A stretch of DNA of 64,000 nucleotides from Gilliamella sp. App6-5 (GTDB lineage Bacteria; Pseudomonadota; Gammaproteobacteria; Enterobacterales; Orbaceae), in contig NZ_LZGT01000094.1 of the NCBI RefSeq assembly GCF_001690525.1, forward strand, positions 1 to 64,000. Reading direction: 5' to 3'. Below, piece after piece: positions 1-8,829 of this stretch (position 1 is the first letter of the stretch; every line of letters begins with the position of its first letter). The notes beneath the pieces are model-generated. The model had not been told where the DNA came from. It was given only the letters and a program-made list of their open reading frames with translations, and ran no database searches. Both the position numbers and the translations under genes were made by a program.

Positions 1-143
1 CCCCGAATAAAACCAGCCGTCGAGAGTTAACGGCTGAGCAACAGCGGATTATGGCGTTAGAAAAAGAGATTAAAGAACTGAAAATGGCCAATGATATACT
101 AAAAAAGGCGCATGTGTACTTCATCAACAATCCAAGTCGGTGA
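1..143 (+). CDS. IS3-family transposase OrfA, 3' end only
   Basis: The window opens inside this gene. The frame starting at base 3 reads to TGA at 141-143 and ends in a lysine/glutamate-rich heptad segment (EKEIKELKMANDILKKA), which is the leucine-zipper-like tail typical of IS3-family OrfA. The helix-turn-helix part lies left of the window. OrfB begins one frame back and overlaps the stop. A canonical slippery heptamer sits at 101-107, so the active transposase would be the OrfAB fusion. Family assignment is secure; completeness cannot be judged. Confidence 0.85.
   Translation, partial: PNKTSRRELTAEQQRIMALEKEIKELKMANDILKKAHVYFINNPSR
101..107 (+). other. programmed -1 frameshift site (A6G) of IS3 element
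   Basis: The heptamer A_AAA_AAG in the OrfA frame is the standard IS3-family slippage signal. A -1 shift here moves directly into the frame that is open through OrfB (140-1012), giving a continuous OrfAB reading frame. Confidence 0.8.
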
Positions 144-1012
144 AGTACGCTTATATGAAAAATCATTTAATCTGCTATCCCGTTACTAAGATATGCTCAT
201 TACTTGGTGTCAGTTCATCGGGTTATTATGCTTGGTTAAAAAGAGCAAACAAATCAGCCAAACTCAGCGAGTATATTAAAAAGCAGTATTGGCAACATAA
301 GGCCCGTTTGGGTGCGCCAAGCCTGCTTCATGATGTTAGGGAAGCGGGCTATCAAGTTTCAGAAAGGACAATTAGCCGTGTTTTGCAACAATTGGGATTA
401 CGGAGTAAAGCAGCACGTAAATTCAAGTATAAAACAGACACGGCTCATCGCAATATTGCGCCCAACACGTTAAATAGGCAATTTAACCCTGATAAGCCAA
501 ATACGACATGGGTAACCGATATTACTTATATTAAAACGGGTGAAGGGTGGTTATATTTGTCGGTGATTATCGATTTATATGGACGAAAAGTAATTGCTAG
601 GCAAACGAGTCGCTACATAGACCGTCATTTAGTGTGTAATACATTAAAACAAGCCTTATTTCGGCGTCACTTTCCTAAAAATGTACTCATTCATAGTGAC
701 CAAGGAAGCCAATATTGCAGTGCTGATTTCAAGCAGTTATTGTTACAATATGGACTCAGGAAAAGCATGAGTCGAAGAGGAAATTGCTTTGATAATGCGG
801 TTGTTGAAAGTTTTTTTCATACACTCAAAACACACATTATTCATGACTGTTACTACAAAACGAGGAAACTGGCTAATAAAGCACTATTTGAATATATTGA
901 AATCTATTATAATCGGATACGCCGTCATTCAGCTAATGGCTGGGTATCACCTGAACAATATGAACAACAATATTACCAAAACGAAAAAATGATAGAGGTG
1001 GGCACTGTCTAA
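140..1012 (+). CDS. IS3-family transposase OrfB (DDE integrase domain)
   Basis: The product (290 aa from a GTG, though probably made mainly as the OrfAB fusion) has an N-terminal HTH_21-like region (residues ~20-90, GYYAWLKR and RISR-type motif) and an rve integrase core. The three catalytic acidic residues are visible: D in TWVTDITYI, D in HSDQGSQY and E in FDNAVVESFF, followed by the usual YYNRIRRHS motif. The frame is intact, so the copy may be active. It belongs with the IS3 subgroup rather than IS407. A right inverted terminus follows at about 1010-1029. Confidence 0.93.
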   Translation: MKYAYMKNHLICYPVTKICSLLGVSSSGYYAWLKRANKSAKLSEYIKKQYWQHKARLGAPSLLHDVREAGYQVSERTISRVLQQLGLRSKAARKFKYKTDTAHRNIAPNTLNRQFNPDKPNTTWVTDITYIKTGEGWLYLSVIIDLYGRKVIARQTSRYIDRHLVCNTLKQALFRRHFPKNVLIHSDQGSQYCSADFKQLLLQYGLRKSMSRRGNCFDNAVVESFFHTLKTHIIHDCYYKTRKLANKALFEYIEIYYNRIRRHSANGWVSPEQYEQQYYQNEKMIEVGTV

Positions 1013-1029
1013 TATTTTGGCGAGGATCA
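1010..1029. repeat. probable right inverted repeat end of the IS3 element
   Basis: Seventeen bases after the OrfB stop the sequence ends in GGCGAGGATCA. Its reverse complement begins TGATCCTCGCC, the TGATC... start usual for IS3-subgroup termini, and the CA end fits. The left terminus is outside the window, so the pairing cannot be confirmed. Confidence 0.5.
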
Positions 1030-1041
1030 GATAAAACTTAG

Positions 1042-2170
1042 CACACATAGAACTCTTTACCTATGATTATTTACCTGAATTTATCAATAATATCTGAGTA
1101 TTAGCAGATAAATTACCAGAAATAAAAAAGACAATTTTGTTAGTGGAAGAAGACGCAAAACTAATTCAAGCATCTAAACCAACTGGTTTTTACCAGCAAG
1201 GTCGGGGGATAAAATTTGTCAGTGATACGAGTCATTATTACGTTAAAGTCAAACCAGAATATACATTGTGATTATTAGCAAACACTTCATCACGTATTTC
1301 TTTTAATGCTGACATTGAAAAAATGGTAGATGCTATAGAGCATGAAACCCGAGAAATGAAAGGTGAAAAACAAAAGTATCGTGTAATATTTGAAGATAAA
1401 AAAGAATTAACCAATATAAAAAAGGTTTTCCAGAATTAACTATTACTGATATACCGGATGAAGTCGACTTGGTTGATAATAATAATACAATGGCATCGCA
1501 TACCACATTAATCATCCGTTTCGTGGTTGAAAACAAACATTATTGGATAGCATCAAAAGACGTTTTATATCTAAATCAAAAAGATGGGATAATTGCTTCA
1601 CTGGGATAAATTTCCATTATCTTTAGATAATTTATCGTCAGTAATTGAATACAATACTGTTGAATACCCACGGACGGATTTACTTGATAGTGAAAGTTTT
1701 ACAGCAGTTGATGATGCCACGCCAGATTCAGTCTGGCGATATATTAAAACAGGGAACAAAGAAAACCAACTGATACAAGGCTGGGTCAACACGAAAACAA
1801 GAGCGCAAGAGCTTATTGAAGTGGGATTAAATAAAATCGGCATAACCGAGCCCTATCAGCGAGACTTTGCCATGAAAAAATTGGACGAAGCCCACGAGCA
1901 TGTCAAAAACAACTGGCAATTGGAAAAAGAGCAACGCATTAAACCGTCAACTGTGGTGGAAAGAAGTGGCACAGGCACAAGCTCAAAACCCAACCGCAAA
2001 CACTGATGCCAATACCCCTAAACTGTCCAATCTATCCGCAGACGGCAAGGCATGGTTTATTCATCCGGTAGCGATGATGGATTATTTTAATATTGAAACA
2101 ACAAAACTTTGGCATGAGCCTTTAGACAACCCACAAAGGACGTTATTTAATTCAAAGTGTAAATACCTCA
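1042..2170 (+). pseudogene. decayed large toxin/effector-like gene, interrupted by IS
   Basis: A single ancestral reading frame can be followed across several stops and shifts: YDYLPEFINNI-stop-VLADKLPEIKK, an internal TGA near 1269, a shift near 1432 and again near 1600. The clearest surviving part (1593-2006, then another frame to 2170) contains LIQGWVNTKTRAQELIEVGL and, further on, WFIHPVAMMDYF. The latter resembles the conserved WF/YHP segment found before the toxic tip in many type VI or polymorphic effectors of enteric bacteria. That likeness is from memory and weak. The frame stops at the left end of the IS407-like element; a matching C-terminal piece lies on its far side (3346-3504). 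Non-functional as it stands. Confidence 0.5.
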
Positions 2171-2197
2171 AACTTAGTACACAACTTACGTAGAAAA

Positions 2198-3023
2198 TTA
2201 AGCTGCCTGTTTTAATGTTTTATACTCAATCGGTGTCATGTTATTTAATGCCTCATGCGGTCTTTCGGTGTTATAAATCGTTAGCCATTCTTCGGTTATT
2301 CTCCTTGCTTGTGCTAAGTTGTTAAAAAGATATAAATCGAGTACCTCAGTGCTATAGGTACGATTAAATCGTTCAATATAGCCATTTTGATATGGGCTAC
2401 CGGGCTGGATATAATCAATGGTTATATCATGTGATTTAGCCCAGTTTATAAAGGTTTTTCCTGTAAATTCTGGCCCATTATCGACCCGTATTTTTAATGG
2501 ATACCCATGATATTCGGCCAGTTTATCTAAGTAACGGGTAACTCTCCCTGCCGGTAAGCTTACTGCAATATCAATACCTAACACCTCACGATTAAAGTCA
2601 TCGATGACATTGAATGTCCTAAAGCGACGTTGATTACAGCTACTATCACTCATAAAATCCATTGACCAACATTCACCTTGTTTATTAGGAACCAATAGCT
2701 TTTCTGGTGTTCGTTGGGGGGATACGTTTTTTACGTTTAGCTCTAATATTAAGTTTTAACTCACAATACACCCGATATACCCGTTTATGATTCCATTTAT
2801 AGCCAAGCTTTCTGATGCGATTAAAACATTTGGGAAAGCCCCAGCGTAAATGCCGGTCTGTGATAGCATTCAACACCGAAACAATCACCGAATCATCCTG
2901 TAACTTAGGTTGATAATAGTAAGCACAACGGCTTAAGCCAACAATGGCACAACTCATAGCAATAGTAACCAAATGATTTTGTTGTAGTTGCTGTGCCCAC
3001 GTTTTACGTGCCCCAGTTGGCAC
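2198..3023 (-). pseudogene. IS407-like transposase OrfB, frameshifted
   Basis: Two abutting minus-strand frames make up one OrfB. The N-terminal part (3023 to about 2700) has the HTH_21-like region with RWGFPKCFNRIRKLGYKWNHKRVYR. The C-terminal part (2695 to 2198) has the DDE residues: D in WSMDFMSD, D in RVDNGPEFTG and E in YQNGYIERFNRTYR-like YIERFNRTYS. The frame changes at a run of six G (plus strand, 2716-2721), typical of a homopolymer indel or a sequencing error. Motif spelling (VDNGPEF, NGYIERFN) is that of the IS407 subgroup. Confidence 0.85.
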
Positions 3024-3283
3024 TAAAGCTTTTTTATGATTTCTTCCTGAAGCTGAGATTTTAAACTGAGCTCAGCAAACATCTGTTTAAGTTTACGGTT
3101 TTCGGCCTCAAGCTCCTTTAAACGTTTAATATCCGAAGTTTCCATTCCGCCGTATTCTTCCCGCCATTTATAGAAAGTTGAATTCCCCATGCCCTATTTA
3201 CGGCAGAGTTCCTTGACAGGAATACCTGCTTCAGCTTCTTTTAAAATAGCGACGATTTGATGTTCAGTCATTTTTTTCATCAT
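3023..3283 (-). pseudogene. IS407-like transposase OrfA with internal stop
   Basis: The frame starts ATG at 3283 and reads MTEHQIVAILKEAEAGIPVKELCRK, then a TAG replaces the Tyr/His normally found before GMG, then continues NSTFYKWREEYGGM to a stop at 3023. This is the standard HTH_8 OrfA of IS407-like elements. An A6G slippery heptamer near its 3' end (plus strand about 3027-3035) would feed OrfB. Confidence 0.8.
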
Positions 3284-3345
3284 TAAATCCCCTTTACTTT
3301 TATCATAGAGAATTTTCTACTTTTTTGCTGTACTATTTTAGGGGA

Positions 3346-3504
3346 TAGTTACAGTTATTATCCTAATGGTACAGGACGGATAAGAAAGTACGAAGAAAAG
3401 CATATCGATGTTACCGAAACAATCGGAGATAGAGAGTGGTTTATAAATATATCAATGTTAATGGTTATTCGATTGGTGACATCTTTAGTGGCAAAATGAA
3501 TTAA
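3346..3504 (+). pseudogene. C-terminal relic of the interrupted effector-like gene
   Basis: Right after the IS end one frame reads YYPNGTGRIRKYEEKHIDVTE, continues to GDREW, then after a single shift at about 3440 the other frame gives YKYINVNGYSIGDIFSGKMN and a stop at 502-504 of the 3 kb line (3502-3504). The codon use is protein-like across the shift, so this looks like the tail of the gene broken by the IS. No catalytic motif is recognisable. Confidence 0.4.
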
Positions 3505-3518
3505 CAACGAGGTTTATA

Positions 3519-3620
3519 ATGAATAAATTATACTATTTATTTTATTGTATAATTACAAGGAATGTTGTTTTAGATAGTTTTATTGATCTTGGAATGATGC
3601 AAAATTGTGTAATAATTTAG
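3519..3620 (+). CDS. 33-codon ORF, possible remnant of an immunity gene
   Basis: ATG at 3519 follows GAGG by seven bases and lies 15 bases after the effector-like tail. It reads MNKLYYLFYCIITRN and stops at 3618-3620. A small gene straight after a toxin tip is where an immunity gene would be, but the reading frame is short and no family is recognised. It may equally be noise. The rest of 3621-3870 is AT-rich with nothing recognisable. Confidence 0.2.
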   Translation: MNKLYYLFYCIITRNVVLDSFIDLGMMQNCVII

Positions 3621-3870
3621 AAGGTGAATTAGACAATAGTATTGATGGTGTGTTTGCCTATTTTTTATTATCATAAATAGTGAAAAAAGATTTTAATAAA
3701 TTGATTTTAAAGGATATATAAGTAATTGTTTATCACTAGCTCAACACCAATGATTTTTAAAAATCACAGCTATATAACGCTATATTTTATTGCGCATTTT
3801 AATATTTGCCTTTATATTATTGCCAATAATCTTATTCTAGTTTTACTCTAATCATTTATAAGCACAATTT

Positions 3871-4848
3871 ATGCATAAAAAACGTCTTTCTTTGATTGTA
3901 GCGATCATTGCTGTTATTGCTATGGTTATTATTATATATTTTGCTAACCAGCCGAGCACCATTATATTACAAGGTGAAATTGAATCTAGCCGTGTTGATG
4001 TTGCAGCTAGAGTGCAGGGGCGAGTGGTTCAATTTAATTATGATGTTGGAGATAATGTTAAACAAGGTAATGTGCTTCTTACCCTTTCAAATCCAGCATT
4101 ATTAGCACAGCTTGCAACGGCAGAAGCACAGTTAAAAGTGACAATGGCGAGCCGTGATAATACTTATAGTACTAGGCCAGAAACCATTGATGTGCAAAAG
4201 GCACAGTTAGATAAAGCGAATTCAGATTTAGTTTTAGCACAAACAAGCTATGAACGAATTAATCGTTTAGCTCAAAATGGAACGGTTTCAAAGCAAAGTT
4301 ATGATGAATCTTTTAATCAATATCAAGCGGCGATTAAGGCCTATGAAGCCGCTAAAGCTAATTTGGAATTAGCCGAAAATGGTAGTAGTGTAGAACAGAA
4401 AAAATTAGCCGATGCGCAGGTGGAACAGTCAGAAGCGGCGTTGTTACAAGTAAAAGCGGATGTCAATGAATTAACTTTAGTTTCCCCTATTAGTGGTCAA
4501 ATTACAACTCGAGTAGCCGAAACTGGACAACTGTATAGTCCAGGCACGCCACTTTATTCTATTATAGATTTAAATGATATTTGGTTTACTTTTAATATTC
4601 GCGAAGATTTGCTAGGAAATCTTAAAGTCGGTGATACGTTTCAAGTTAAAGTGCCGGCATTAAATAATCAAGTTATTGATGTAAAAGTCACCGTATTAAA
4701 TGCCTTAGGTCAATATGCAAATTGGCAAGCGACTAAAGCGACGGGTGACTTTGACTTAAAAACTTTTGAAATGCGTGCAAAACCAATTAATAATGTGGCT
4801 GGTCTTCGTCCTGGAATGAGTGTTACCACAAAGTGGCAATCTCACTAA
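3871..4848 (+). CDS. HlyD-family membrane-fusion (periplasmic adaptor) protein
   Basis: The 325-aa product has an uncleaved N-terminal membrane anchor (residues ~6-26, LIVAIIAVIAMVIIIYF). It then has a barrel-sandwich/lipoyl half (VDVAARVQGRVVQFNYDVGDNVKQGNVL, ~42-72), an alpha-helical hairpin rich in A/E/Q/K (~75-190), and the returning lipoyl half plus beta-barrel (LVSPISGQITTRVAETGQLY, ~205-225). This is the EmrA/YhiI/YbhG type. It would link inner-membrane partners to a TolC-like outer channel. It is first in a three-gene operon with two ABC-2 permeases. No clear Shine-Dalgarno precedes the ATG, but no better start exists. Confidence 0.9.
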   Translation: MHKKRLSLIVAIIAVIAMVIIIYFANQPSTIILQGEIESSRVDVAARVQGRVVQFNYDVGDNVKQGNVLLTLSNPALLAQLATAEAQLKVTMASRDNTYSTRPETIDVQKAQLDKANSDLVLAQTSYERINRLAQNGTVSKQSYDESFNQYQAAIKAYEAAKANLELAENGSSVEQKKLADAQVEQSEAALLQVKADVNELTLVSPISGQITTRVAETGQLYSPGTPLYSIIDLNDIWFTFNIREDLLGNLKVGDTFQVKVPALNNQVIDVKVTVLNALGQYANWQATKATGDFDLKTFEMRAKPINNVAGLRPGMSVTTKWQSH

Positions 4849-4890
4849 CATAAATAATATGGAGATTATACACAAAAGGAAAGGGCACTG

Positions 4891-6051
4891 ATGTCTCACT
4901 CGCTATTAGAAGTGATTAGATGGGAACTTCGTAAATTAATTAAACAACGTTTTTTGTTTTTATTAGTTTTCATCTATCCTTTATTATTCATTTTTTTATT
5001 TCTTTATATGTATCATGCTGGTGTAATTACCCAGATACCTGTCGCAGTTGTTGATCAAGATACAACGCAATCATCGCGTGCATTAATTCAACAAGTGGCA
5101 GCTTCACCACAGCTACAAGTCGCTGAACGTTATCAAGATCTTTCGTCAGCCAAACATGCGTTGATCAAGGGGGAAGTTTATGCTGTGCTTTTTATTCAAC
5201 CAGAATTTGAAAAAGATCTTATCGCAGGGCATCAACCAGAAGTGGTCGCTTTTTATAATAATCAGTATATGTCGGCGGGAACGATTATTTTTCGGGCGAT
5301 GAGCTCTGCATTGAAAACAGCTAATAGCCAAATAGTACTGCAAGGATTATTAGAAAAAGGAATGGCTTCACCGGTAGCACAAAGTCAAATGCAAACTATT
5401 CCAGCTAGTTTACATCCTTTATATAATCCTACATTAAATTATCTTTATACCTTAATTAATGGTTTAATCCCTACGATTTTGCAGATTATTATTATGATGG
5501 CAATGGTTACCAGTGTTACTCGAGATCGCTTTGCTGCAACGAGTTATCAGCAAGTCTTACAACTCGCTAATCAGAATATTTTTATCTTTTTATTAGGGCG
5601 TATTCTTCCATATTTTCTCTATTTTTTATTTTGTCTGATTTTATTTGATACAGTTTTAATCACTTATTTTAATTTACCATTAAATGGACATTTTATATTG
5701 CTGATGCTTGGCGGTATTGGGTTTACACTGACTTCATGTTTATATGGAATTTTTTTTGGTTTAACTGGCTCAACCCTAGCACAAGCTTATGGTAGTGCAA
5801 GCTTAGTCGCTTCTCCTAGTTTTGGGTTTACTGGTCTGATTTTTCCTCGTCTTGCTATGAATACTTTTGCTTATATTTGGGGCGCTTTATTGCCTGTGAC
5901 ATGGTATATACAGATTCGTCTTGATCAAACATTACGAGCGCCAAATATGATAACTTCGTTAGAACCCTTTGTTTATTTATTGATCCAGTTTAGCGTTATG
6001 GCATTACTTATTACTCTTCATTTACGAAAAATCCGTAGGCGGTTAATATGA
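4891..6051 (+). CDS. ABC-2 type permease (YhhJ/YbhS-like), first of pair
   Basis: The product is 386 aa with one N-terminal transmembrane segment (~22-42), a large periplasmic domain (~45-190, starting IPVAVVDQDTTQSSRALIQQV), and five C-terminal membrane segments. This is the ABC2_membrane_3 layout of YhhJ and YbhS/YbhR. The IPVAVVDQD motif is repeated in the next gene, so the two are paralogous half-permeases. AAGGAAAGGG precedes the ATG. The stop overlaps the next start as ATGA. Substrate unknown; drug or lipid export is usual for the family. Confidence 0.88.
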   Translation: MSHSLLEVIRWELRKLIKQRFLFLLVFIYPLLFIFLFLYMYHAGVITQIPVAVVDQDTTQSSRALIQQVAASPQLQVAERYQDLSSAKHALIKGEVYAVLFIQPEFEKDLIAGHQPEVVAFYNNQYMSAGTIIFRAMSSALKTANSQIVLQGLLEKGMASPVAQSQMQTIPASLHPLYNPTLNYLYTLINGLIPTILQIIIMMAMVTSVTRDRFAATSYQQVLQLANQNIFIFLLGRILPYFLYFLFCLILFDTVLITYFNLPLNGHFILLMLGGIGFTLTSCLYGIFFGLTGSTLAQAYGSASLVASPSFGFTGLIFPRLAMNTFAYIWGALLPVTWYIQIRLDQTLRAPNMITSLEPFVYLLIQFSVMALLITLHLRKIRRRLI

Positions 6052-7238
6052 TTAAATCTTTATTATTAATTTCCTATGAAGAACTAAAACGTATTTTCCA
6101 AAATAAAGCGATAGCCAGCGTCATGTTTGTCGGGATTTTTATCTATTTTTTCTTTTATCCACAACCTTATTTACATGAAGCGATACGAGATGTTCCGATC
6201 GCTGTGATTGACCAAGATAATACTAATTATAGTCGAGAGTTAGTTAGACAACTTGATGCTAATAAATCCATTAACATAAACTTACATATTGCGGATTTAC
6301 AGACAGCTAAAAAATTGATTGAAGAGCGTAAAATCTATGGGGTAGTGCTGATCCCTTATCGTTTTCAGCAACATATTTTAGAGGGTAAAACGAGCCCTAT
6401 CTCATATTATGGTGATGCTAGTTATATTTTAATTTATAGTAACGTTGCCACCGCGGTTAATACCGTTGCTAGCAATTTTGGTGCTAAAATTTCCATTTCG
6501 CGAAAAATAGCGCAAGGCGTTGATCCAGCTGTAGCAACCAATAGTGTTTCACCGTTTAATAGTCAGTTGATAAGTTTATTTAATCCTCAATCAGGCTATG
6601 CAACCTATGTTATTCCTGCTGCTTTTATTTTGATCTTATATCAAACATTGCTTATTGGCAGCATTTTATGTCGTCTATTTAGCAAAAACTCTGATTTTGA
6701 AATAACTTTCATTAACCAACAGAACGATGCGGCATCTTCAGCATTATTACTACTTCTTGGTAAATTACTCACTTATCTAATGCTTTACCTGATCTATTTT
6801 ATGATGTATACCGTATTTGCGAATTATTGGTATGATTTACCACGCCTAAGTCATCTTGTTGTTTCATTGTCGTTTATTATTCCTTTTATTTTTTCTACGG
6901 CATTATTAGGTAAAGTTGTATCACATTTTGTCCATACGGTGAGTGATGTTTTTTGCTTAATTATACCGTCAAGTATGGTGATATTTTTTGTTACAGGGCT
7001 TTCTTGGCCAAAAGAATTAATGCCTCCTTTGTTTCACTTGATTGGCGATATATTCCCAGCGGTACCTGCTATAGTAGGTTCGGTAAAAATTAATCAAATG
7101 GGAGCCCGCTTTTCTGAATTTAGTCCACAATATTGGCATTTATGGATATTAACGATTATCTATTTTGGTATTGCATTCATTCTTGAGAAACGAAACATTC
7201 AAAAGGCAATGTCTGCAAATGTTAGGGAAGAAAAATAA
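6048..7238 (+). CDS. ABC-2 type permease, second of pair
   Basis: The product is 396 aa with the same topology as its neighbour: an N-terminal membrane segment, a periplasmic domain opening with VPIAVIDQDNTNYSRELVRQL, and five or six C-terminal membrane helices including the SSMVIFFVTGLSWPKELMPP stretch typical of the family. It overlaps the upstream gene by four bases, so translation is probably coupled. The operon ends here; neither an ATP-binding subunit nor a TolC homologue follows. The energy source must come from elsewhere or the system works without its own ATPase. Confidence 0.88.
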   Translation: MIKSLLLISYEELKRIFQNKAIASVMFVGIFIYFFFYPQPYLHEAIRDVPIAVIDQDNTNYSRELVRQLDANKSININLHIADLQTAKKLIEERKIYGVVLIPYRFQQHILEGKTSPISYYGDASYILIYSNVATAVNTVASNFGAKISISRKIAQGVDPAVATNSVSPFNSQLISLFNPQSGYATYVIPAAFILILYQTLLIGSILCRLFSKNSDFEITFINQQNDAASSALLLLLGKLLTYLMLYLIYFMMYTVFANYWYDLPRLSHLVVSLSFIIPFIFSTALLGKVVSHFVHTVSDVFCLIIPSSMVIFFVTGLSWPKELMPPLFHLIGDIFPAVPAIVGSVKINQMGARFSEFSPQYWHLWILTIIYFGIAFILEKRNIQKAMSANVREEK

Positions 7239-7531
7239 AATAGGGTTGTTTTATTTATCATAACTAATCAAACTTAAGCAGGAATGTTTCAACACCAATT
7301 ATTAGGCTTGCCATGTGTTATTGTATTGGATTATCCCGATTTATCTTTTAGCTTTATGATAAAAGCTAATCATTTAAATTAAATATCGTCAATTATCTAT
7401 AGATTCAAATATAAAATTTCAGTCTTCATCTTGAAGGCTTGTGGATATCGCTATATTATAGTCGGTCGACTAAAAACTTAGTTAACTAAAACAATAAAAT
7501 AGAAAACAAAATTAAATATAAATGAGTTCCC
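7239..7531. other. intergenic region, nothing specific recognised
   Basis: This 293-base AT-rich gap separates the efflux operon from queH. A short GTCGGTCGAC stretch near 7462 is the only GC-rich spot. No convincing terminator, RNA or ORF is seen. Confidence 0.4.
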
Positions 7532-8245
7532 ATGTTAATCAATGCTAAAAACATTCTTGAAAAATTAAATCCACATAATAAAGTAAATTATGATTCTGTA
7601 TTAAAAGAGGTGATTGCTAATTGGCAGGCAGAATCAGCGCGACCAAAGTTATTAATTCATAGCTGCTGTGCTCCGTGTAGTACTTATGTTCTTGAATATT
7701 TGGCTCAATATGCCGATATTACGATCTATTTTGCTAATTCTAATATTCATCCTCGAGTTGAATATGAATATCGTAGTGCGGTACAGCAAAAATTTATTGC
7801 TGATTTTAATCAAAAAACGGGGCATAACGTTCAATTTCTAGAAGCGCCTTATCAGCCAGCAGAGTTTATCAAAAAGGTTGAGCACTTGCGTGATGCGCCA
7901 GAAGGTGGTGAACGTTGTCATATTTGTTATAAAATGCGATTAGACTTAGCGGCAATTAAGGCTCAAGAACTAGGGTTTGATTATTTTGCTAGTGCATTAA
8001 CCCTTAGTCCAAAAAAAAATAGCCAAAAAATTAATGAATTAGGATTTGAAATCCAAGAAATTTTTTCGGTCAATTACCTTCCTTCTGATTTTAAAAAGAA
8101 CAATGGTTATAAACGTTCAATTGAACTTTGTAAAGAGTATGATGTGTATCGTCAATGTTATTGTGGCTGTATTTTTGCGGCTAAAGCGCAAGGCGTTGAT
8201 TTGAAAAACGTGATTAAGCTTGCTAAGCAAGGATTGCAAAAATAG
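7532..8245 (+). CDS. queH: epoxyqueuosine reductase QueH
   Basis: QueH reduces epoxyqueuosine to queuosine in tRNA, replacing the cobalamin-dependent QueG. The 237-aa protein shows the family hallmarks: LLIHSCCAPCS (Cys45, Cys46, Cys49), GGERCHICYKMRL in the middle, and C-terminal YRQCYCGCIFA. These cysteines bind the Fe-S cluster and the second metal in characterised members. The adenine-hydrolase-like fold signature (TIYFANSNIHP) follows the first motif. It stands alone with no other queuosine gene nearby. The Shine-Dalgarno is weak (GAG before the ATG). Confidence 0.93.
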   Translation: MLINAKNILEKLNPHNKVNYDSVLKEVIANWQAESARPKLLIHSCCAPCSTYVLEYLAQYADITIYFANSNIHPRVEYEYRSAVQQKFIADFNQKTGHNVQFLEAPYQPAEFIKKVEHLRDAPEGGERCHICYKMRLDLAAIKAQELGFDYFASALTLSPKKNSQKINELGFEIQEIFSVNYLPSDFKKNNGYKRSIELCKEYDVYRQCYCGCIFAAKAQGVDLKNVIKLAKQGLQK

Positions 8246-8407
8246 CAATGAGTTGTTTTTACTGTTTGAATCTACACTATAAAATCATACTTCAAAAATT
8301 TGTATAACCTAAAACTTCTTGTAAATAGCATTGATTGAAAATATATCCAATTTGCTATTTACTATTTTTAAAGGTATGCATAAATATAATAGGTTTGAAT
8401 CGTATAT

Positions 8408-8437
8408 CTATGTTATATTTATATAAATATAACATAG
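8408..8437. repeat. perfect 30-bp palindrome upstream of the CDP-alcohol gene
   Basis: The sequence reads CTATGTTATATTTAT and then its exact reverse complement with no spacer. It lies 25 bases before the GTG start at 8463. It could form a cruciform or be a dimeric regulator operator; it lacks the loop expected of a terminator. Confidence 0.7.
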
Positions 8438-8462
8438 TGCGTTAAACTGATAGGATTATAAT

Positions 8463-8819
8463 GTGTTGTCAATTTATCAATTAAAACCTAAATTCCAAGC
8501 ATTCCTCAGGCCTTATGCAATTTATCTTCATGATGCCAATATTACTGCTAATCAGGTAACATTAGCGGCATGTTTTGGCTCTATCATTGTTGCTTTATTT
8601 GTTGGATTATTGGCACAGTATCAATGGATTTTTGTATTGATTCCTTTATGGATGTTTATTCGTATGGCGCTGAATGCGATTGATGGGATGTTAGCTAGAG
8701 AATATCACCAAAAATCAAATTATGTGAATGAATATACAAATCCCCATGTAAAAAATGAGCAAAATAGTTTAATTTATGATATAAATACAGATATTGTTTT
8801 AATGTTAAGATATAGATAA
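8463..8819 (+). pseudogene. CDP-alcohol phosphatidyltransferase, truncated
   Basis: The N-terminal 90 residues fit the CDP-OH_P_transf family: membrane segments, ITANQVTLAA, then NAIDGMLAREYHQKS, the first half of the DG-x2-AR-x8-G-x3-D-x3-D active site. Directly after HQKS the similarity stops and 30 unrelated residues lead to a stop. The second half of the active site and four membrane helices are missing (118 aa against about 200). GTG start with AGGA eight bases upstream. Probably inactive. E. coli YnbA is the kind of relative meant. Confidence 0.75.
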
Positions 8820-8829
8820 GGACTTTATT

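Larger units (their letters stand above)
2165..3350 (-). mobile_element. IS407-like (IS3 family) element, inactivated
   Basis: The element is about 1.2 kb and carries orfA and orfB on the minus strand. Its ends carry imperfect inverted repeats built around TAGTACA and GTAGAAAATT: at 2172-2200, and as the reverse complement of 3305-3350. OrfA has an internal stop and orfB is split by a frameshift, so it cannot mobilise itself. It sits inside the decayed effector-like gene. A fused pair of the same two ends recurs at 25067-25158. Confidence 0.8.

Noticed and set aside
1333-1536. 67-aa minus-strand ORF
   Set aside because: Antisense to the decayed effector-like gene, whose codons explain the sequence.
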